Shown in pieces: positions 60,102 to 64,000 of a DNA stretch of 64,000 nt (the first letter of the stretch is position 1; the number at the start of each line of letters is the position of its first letter). Source of the DNA: Octadecabacter arcticus 238 (lineage in GTDB: Bacteria > Pseudomonadota > Alphaproteobacteria > Rhodobacterales > Rhodobacteraceae); contig NC_020908.1 of the NCBI RefSeq assembly GCF_000155735.2, forward strand, positions 4,097,001 to 4,161,000. Reading direction: 5' to 3'. The position numbers and the translations under genes are program-made. The notes under the pieces were generated by a model. That model saw only the letters and a list, made by a program, of their open reading frames with translations, was not told the origin of the DNA and ran no database searches.

Positions 60102-60693
60102 ACTTCAAAGCAACAAGAATTGGTTTGAGCCGCCGACGGATCGAGCGTTCATCAGGGAAGGCGCCATCTTCCGATTGCGCGGCGAACCAGTCTTGAAGCT
60201 CGCGGACCCATGCGCCTTGCGAGGCGGGCAACCCTTCTTCGAACACGCGACAAGTGATTTCGACATGCATTGCTGACCAGTCATAATCGCCTTCCTCGCT
60301 CAGCCCGGGGCCTTCAGTAATTCGACCAAAAAGATTGTGCGCGTCCTCGAAGAGCTGAAGATCTTCGCCCAGGATCATGACGTCTCCGATTGAGACTTTT
60401 ACGCCTAACTCGGGTGCGCTGATATACAGCCATTCTTTCTCCTCGATCGGGCGGATGCGCTGCAGATGCGCAGATTGCGGTCCCGTCCCGCAACGGCGGA
60501 ATATGGGAATGATATCCATTGGTCGGATCTGCACCATCCCGCCAGCGCGCTTGTCGTCGCACTCCACGGGTGGGATCCCTGTGACGATCCTCAACGATCC
60601 CATGTCAGCCCAGCAGGCGATGTCAGATATTGTGCAGCCCCAGCGTGCGGCAGCTTCGTGGATCGTATAGAATACACGTTGCGGTAAACTCAT
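60082..60693 (-). CDS. Hypothetical protein with MerR-like N terminus
   Basis: 203 residues from ATG 60693, with AAGGAAG at good distance. N-terminal VFYTIHEAAARWGCTISDIA followed by WADMGSLRIVTG resembles a short HTH of the MerR type. The rest is acidic (SEEGDYDWSAMHVEITCRVF) and ends in a basic tail (LKFKRPKR). Its 3' end overlaps the integrase end in convergent orientation. Found at the edge of the integrated element; probably an element gene with a regulatory role. Confidence 0.55.
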   Translation of the reverse strand: MSLPQRVFYTIHEAAARWGCTISDIACWADMGSLRIVTGIPPVECDDKRAGGMVQIRPMDIIPIFRRCGTGPQSAHLQRIRPIEEKEWLYISAPELGVKVSIGDVMILGEDLQLFEDAHNLFGRITEGPGLSEEGDYDWSAMHVEITCRVFEEGLPASQGAWVRELQDWFAAQSEDGAFPDERSIRRRLKPILVALKFKRPKR

Positions 60694-60891
60694 CAATAGC
60701 TTCCTTTTGCATTTGTACCGTGACGATCCGAGCAGGCTCCAGCACGGTGAATTCACATTGCGATGCGAGGCTTGGTCTATATCCACGGCTATCCCGCGGT
60801 ATCGATTCGGCCTCGACTATTGATCGTAAACTGCCTATGGGGTCAGTCTCTTACTCCTTCTTGCTACGCCAGCGATCTGAGACCTTTCCCC

Positions 60892-61884
60892 ATGTCTTTC
60901 GTCAAAGCAGAACAGCTCTACCGGATGGCTGAAATGGCCAATGCGCGTCGACGAGGTATATCCTTGCGGCTCATCATGGAAGAATTTCAGGTTGAGGAGC
61001 GTACAGCACGCCGGATGCTACGTAAGTTCGAAGATCTTTTCCGCGGTGTCGAAACTTGGGACGATAATGACCGTCGGCGATGGTGGTCGTTGCACGATGT
61101 GCCATACATCCAGCACCGCGTTCTGAGAGAGAAGGAACTGGCGGCCCTTGATCTGGCGATCCGACGCGCTGGACGTGATGGCGCACAGGACGAAGCAAAA
61201 GCACTGGAGACCGCCCGGGATCGTCTTGTTGCATCATACTCACGCCCCTTGATGCACGGGGCAAAGAAATACTCAGAACTGTTGCTTCTGGCGAACGGCT
61301 TTGCCTCTAGGCCAGGGCCGACCCGGAAGGTGTCTGAGGAATACCTTAATCTTCTGTTCATCTCGCTTCGTAGGCCCACGATGGTCGAGATTTTTTATCA
61401 AGGCGCGCGTGATCCGGAGCCCCGCAAGCGTCTGGTCGAGCCTCACGCTGTGATTGTTGGCACCCGGCATTATCTCATTGCCCGCAAAGTTGATGGCGAT
61501 CGGGAATACCGGCAGTTTCGCTTTGACCTTATCTTCGAGATGCACGCCACCGTTCAGCCCTTTGAGCGTGACCCAGGTTTTGATGTTGAACGCTACAGTG
61601 CGCAAGCTTTTGGGTCGTTCTTTTCTGACACGGAGTATGGACCTGTCCGCTGGCGCTTCGCGCCCAGCGCAGCAGCAGCTGCCCGCGATTTCATATTTCA
61701 TCCGGGCCAGGAGCTGACCGATCTGGAGGATGGCAGTCTCCTGGTCGAATTTACGGCCAGCGGCTGGTTGGAAATGGCCTGGCATCTGGTCAAATGGGGT
61801 AAAGCGGTCGAGGTGCTTGATCCGCCAGAGCTTAGGGAAATGCTGGAACGGGTTAGGCGTGGTGATGTGGATATTTGGCCGTGA
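60892..61884 (+). CDS. WYL-domain transcriptional regulator
   Basis: 330 residues from ATG 60892. N-terminal HTH (QLYRMAEMANARRRGISLRL, then FQVEERTARRMLRKFEDLF). Central and C-terminal WYL region (VEPHAVIVGTRHYLIARKVD, then YRQFRFDLIFEMHAT) and the WCX-like end (DLEDGSLLVEFTASGWLEMA, then VEVLDPPELREMLERVRRG). WYL regulators sense nucleic-acid or nucleotide ligands and often control phage defence or DNA-damage genes. It stands alone between the integrated element and the arsenic operon. Confidence 0.78.
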   Translation: MSFVKAEQLYRMAEMANARRRGISLRLIMEEFQVEERTARRMLRKFEDLFRGVETWDDNDRRRWWSLHDVPYIQHRVLREKELAALDLAIRRAGRDGAQDEAKALETARDRLVASYSRPLMHGAKKYSELLLLANGFASRPGPTRKVSEEYLNLLFISLRRPTMVEIFYQGARDPEPRKRLVEPHAVIVGTRHYLIARKVDGDREYRQFRFDLIFEMHATVQPFERDPGFDVERYSAQAFGSFFSDTEYGPVRWRFAPSAAAAARDFIFHPGQELTDLEDGSLLVEFTASGWLEMAWHLVKWGKAVEVLDPPELREMLERVRRGDVDIWP

Positions 61885-62077
61885 CGTCGTGAAGGGCGGA
61901 AACCGTTCATTCGCTGCAACTTGCATGGAGGTCCGCTGTGCGGACAATGTAAGCTTTCGCTGCATCTGCGCTTATGGCTGCTTTGGGTTATGAGCCACCG
62001 TACCGATAGTTTAACTGCGCTGCGCGTAGCAAATGTAGACACCCTTCGCTGAACGCAAATTGAACTTGACTACCATC
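61885..62077. other. Intergenic region with a second pair of TTCGCTGCA repeats
   Basis: Contains cattcgctgcaacttgca (61907 onward) and the 32-base unit GCGGACAA-N8-TTCGCTGCA-x-CTGCGC (61940-61971), the same ordered pair as at 24378-24454. No gene is present. Confidence 0.5.
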
Positions 62078-62094
62078 AAATATTTCCAATATTT
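62078..62094. promoter_or_regulatory. ArsR-type operator
   Basis: AAATATT-tcc-AATATTT is a perfect inverted repeat seven bases before the start of the ArsR-ArsC gene. AT-rich dyads at this position are typical of ArsR repressor sites. It overlaps the region where a ribosome site is expected. Confidence 0.6.
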
Positions 62095-62101
62095 ATGAAA
62101 T

Positions 62102-62944
62102 ATGGAATCAATCCTCACGGACCGACTCGCTATCCTCAGCCATCCTCAAAGAATGGCTGTGTTCCGCCTGCTCATGCGGCGCTGTCCAGATGAATTACCC
62201 GCAGGCGAGATTGCTGAAGCGTTGCAACTTAAGGCCAGCACAGCATCTGTCTACCTTTCAGCCCTGACTCAAGCGGGTCTGATCTCACAACGTCGAGACG
62301 GAACACGCCTGCTTTATGCCGTCAATCTGGATGCGGCCCGCGAGGTTGTCGCGGGTCTGTTTGTCGATTGTTGTCGCGGACGGGCGGACCTTTGCCCGCC
62401 GCAATTTCCTGATCTTCGCAGGAGTATCTCTCCCATGACTGAGAAGAAGTTCAACGTCCTCTTCGTTTGCACCGGCAACTCTGCCCGCTCAATTTTTGCA
62501 GAGACCATTTTGCGGGATATGGTGGGCGATAAGTTCACAGCCTATTCTGCTGGTACAGCGCATTGTTCAGAGCTGAACCTATTTGCGGTTGAAATGCTGA
62601 AATCAAAGGGACACGACGTGTCGCTTTTGCGGTCCAAGAACATTGGGGAATTCCAAGGTGCCGACGCTCCGCATATGGATTTTGTCTTTACCGTCTGTGA
62701 CCGCGCCGCCAATGAAGAATGCCCCACTTGGCCGGGTCAGCCCGTCTCGGGTCATTGGGGTATGCCGGACCCGGTGAAGGCCGAGGGAACCGACGCAGAA
62801 AAGCGTCTCGCGTTCCATCAGATCTACGGGTCGCTGCACAACCGGATCATGGCATTCTCCGCATTGTCGTTTGAGAATTTGGACCATGGATCGCTGCAAA
62901 AACGTGTTGATGAAATCGGCAAAGAAACAGTCAAACAGGAATAA
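62102..62944 (+). CDS. arsC: ArsR repressor fused to thioredoxin-type arsenate reductase ArsC
   Basis: 280 residues. Residues 1-100: ArsR winged HTH (ILSHPQRMAVFRLLMRRCPD, then LQLKASTASVYLSALTQAGL), followed by Cys90, Cys91 and Cys98, which could bind As(III). Residues 112-280: ArsC of the low-molecular-weight phosphatase fold with the CX5R loop VCTGNSARS (Cys123, Arg129) and ADAPHMDFVFTVCDRAANEE, whose Cys would be the resolving residue. The join contains a possible internal start, ATG 62435, preceded by AGGAG, so separate ArsC may also be made. It reduces arsenate to arsenite and represses the operon in the absence of arsenite. Confidence 0.85.
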   Translation: MESILTDRLAILSHPQRMAVFRLLMRRCPDELPAGEIAEALQLKASTASVYLSALTQAGLISQRRDGTRLLYAVNLDAAREVVAGLFVDCCRGRADLCPPQFPDLRRSISPMTEKKFNVLFVCTGNSARSIFAETILRDMVGDKFTAYSAGTAHCSELNLFAVEMLKSKGHDVSLLRSKNIGEFQGADAPHMDFVFTVCDRAANEECPTWPGQPVSGHWGMPDPVKAEGTDAEKRLAFHQIYGSLHNRIMAFSALSFENLDHGSLQKRVDEIGKETVKQE

Positions 62945-62950
62945 CCGGAT

Positions 62951-63949
62951 ATGACCACTTATGCTCTCAACGGCCTTGGCCGCATCGGTAAACTCGCCCT
63001 TCGCCCGCTTTTGGAGCGCGGCGCAAAAATTGCCTTTATCAACGACGCCGTAGGTGATCCCGCGATGCATGCACATCTGCTCGAATTTGATTCCGTCCAC
63101 GGGCGTTGGCCTGCCGTGTTTGAGGCTGATGATAGTTCGGTCAGCATCGACGGGATTCGCATTCCTGTCACCTGCACCCGCAATCTGGAAGAGCTACCGC
63201 TGGACGGCGTGGATGTGATGATTGATTGCACAGGAGCATTCAAGACAGAGGCCAAGCTGGTCCCCTACTTTGCTGCGGGCGTAAAAAAGGTTATCGTCTC
63301 AGCGCCGGTCAAAGACGGGCCGACGGCCAACATCGTCTATGGCGTCAATGATGACATATACGATGCGGACATCCACCAGATTGTGACGGCGGCAAGCTGC
63401 ACGACGAACTGTCTTGCACCTGTGGTGAAGGTCTTGCTCGAAGGGATCGGCATCAAGCATGGTTCAATCACGACGATCCACGATGTGACCAACACGCAAA
63501 CGATTGTGGATCGCCCCGCCAAGGATTTGCGCCGTGCGCGGTCGGCGCTTACCAACCTTATCCCAACCACAACTGGCTCTGCTACGGCGATCACGCTTAT
63601 CTATCCCGAGTTGAAGGACAAGTTGAACGGCCATGCGGTGCGTGTACCGCTTTTGAACGCATCCATCACGGACTGCGTGTTTGAAATGGCGCGCGAAACG
63701 GCTGTGGATGAGGTGAATAACCTGTTCAAAGCTGCAGCCGAAGGCCCGCTGAAGGGTATCCTTGGGTATGAGACGCGACCCCTTGTCTCCTCGGACTACA
63801 CAAACGATCAGCGCAGCGGCATCATTGATGCGCCCTCAACGATGGTGGTGAATGGCACCCAGCTTAAGATCTATGCCTGGTATGACAACGAGATGGGCTA
63901 TGCGCATCGCCTGGTCGATGTTGCGCTTATGGTTGGCGGCAAGCTGTGA
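62951..63949 (+). CDS. gapdh: ArsJ-associated glyceraldehyde-3-phosphate dehydrogenase
   Basis: 332 residues. NAD-binding start [20 protein letters not shown], active-site Cys150 in [14 protein letters not shown], and the C-terminal block [19 protein letters not shown], all typical of GAPDH. It lies 6 bases after the ArsR-ArsC gene and is followed by a probable arsJ. In arsenate resistance operons such GAPDHs make 1-arseno-3-phosphoglycerate, which ArsJ exports. A housekeeping role is less likely given the neighbours. Confidence 0.82.
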   Translation: MTTYALNGLGRIGKLALRPLLERGAKIAFINDAVGDPAMHAHLLEFDSVHGRWPAVFEADDSSVSIDGIRIPVTCTRNLEELPLDGVDVMIDCTGAFKTEAKLVPYFAAGVKKVIVSAPVKDGPTANIVYGVNDDIYDADIHQIVTAASCTTNCLAPVVKVLLEGIGIKHGSITTIHDVTNTQTIVDRPAKDLRRARSALTNLIPTTTGSATAITLIYPELKDKLNGHAVRVPLLNASITDCVFEMARETAVDEVNNLFKAAAEGPLKGILGYETRPLVSSDYTNDQRSGIIDAPSTMVVNGTQLKIYAWYDNEMGYAHRLVDVALMVGGKL

Positions 63950-64000
63950 CACAGCCACCAGAAAGGGCCGCAGGATTTGCCGCCTACATGACTGTGACGG
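63946..64000 (+). CDS. arsJ: Start of probable arsJ (organoarsenical efflux permease), cut by window end
   Basis: GTG 63946 overlaps the GAPDH stop (GTGA) and opens a frame to the end of the window, reading [18 protein letters not shown]. Only 18 residues are visible. The call rests on operon order: ArsJ, an MFS exporter of 1-arseno-3-phosphoglycerate, is the standard next gene after such a GAPDH. Confidence 0.5.
   Translation, partial: MTQPPERAAGFAAYMTVT

Noticed and set aside
55559..60693. The integrase-side element as the left arm of the 1-18 kb prophage
   Set aside because: Gene directions and the 37 kb of unrelated host genes and IS elements between them do not support one continuous prophage; I treat them as separate elements.

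Overview
The window reads as a chromosome segment from a marine Rhodobacterales (Roseobacter-group) alphaproteobacterium. The grounds are moderate-to-high GC, prophage tail and lysis genes of the type common in this order, short overlapping ATGA gene junctions, and a very heavy load of transposase genes and remnants. IS-rich polar relatives such as Octadecabacter would fit, but the genus cannot be fixed from the sequence alone.

Layout. (1) 1-18.4 kb: the late right arm of a tailed, siphovirus-like prophage, entered in the middle. It runs in order from a DUF6441-type protein, tail terminator and tail tube, through a -1 frameshifted tail-assembly chaperone pair, tape measure, distal tail and hub proteins, to holin, endolysin, spanins, fibre and a glycine-rich adhesin. 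Two toxin-antitoxin pairs and an antisense coiled-coil gene sit inside it as cargo. The fibre gene has lost its ATG and the adhesin has two in-frame stops, so the prophage is decaying. (2) 18.5-24.2 kb: an IS nest made of two IS5-family copies, an IS4-family gene split by an IS256-family element, and an IS630-family element. (3) 24.6-31.75 kb: a Ugp-like ABC importer with two metallophosphoesterases and a divergent LysR regulator, read as a phosphodiester uptake and hydrolysis unit. (4) 31.75-36 kb: a tRNA-fMet 3' fragment that looks like an attachment site, a strong terminator, a possible HIRAN-like protein, exonuclease I and an IS5-family remnant. (5) 36-46.1 kb: a Rieske oxygenase and BMP-type ABC importer operon with a divergent AraC regulator. 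(6) 46.4-53.3 kb: further IS elements (IS5 remnant, IS1595, IS91 with tyrosine recombinase, and an apparently fresh ISAs1 with 10-bp target duplications) and a truncated MFS gene. (7) 53.4-55.3 kb: a voltage-gated K+ channel and a truncated conserved gene. (8) 55.5-60.7 kb: early genes of a second integrated element (replication protein, VRR-NUC, HTH, integrase) with two families of palindromic repeats. (9) 60.9-64 kb: a WYL regulator and an arsenate resistance operon (ArsR-ArsC fusion, GAPDH, start of a probable ArsJ).

The most interesting system is region 5. One oxygenase there (38380-39249) keeps the mononuclear-iron motif but has no Rieske cluster motif. The next gene (36657-38366) is a flavin/ferredoxin reductase with an extra N-terminal Rieske domain, and it is followed by a GST-like protein. 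This is the architecture of the NdmC/NdmD/NdmE caffeine N7-demethylase of Pseudomonas putida. A normal Rieske oxygenase resembling NdmA/NdmB (43922-44992) and a BMP-family importer, a family that often carries nucleosides, complete it. I infer uptake and oxidative N-demethylation of a methylated purine or similar N-methyl compound, under AraC control.
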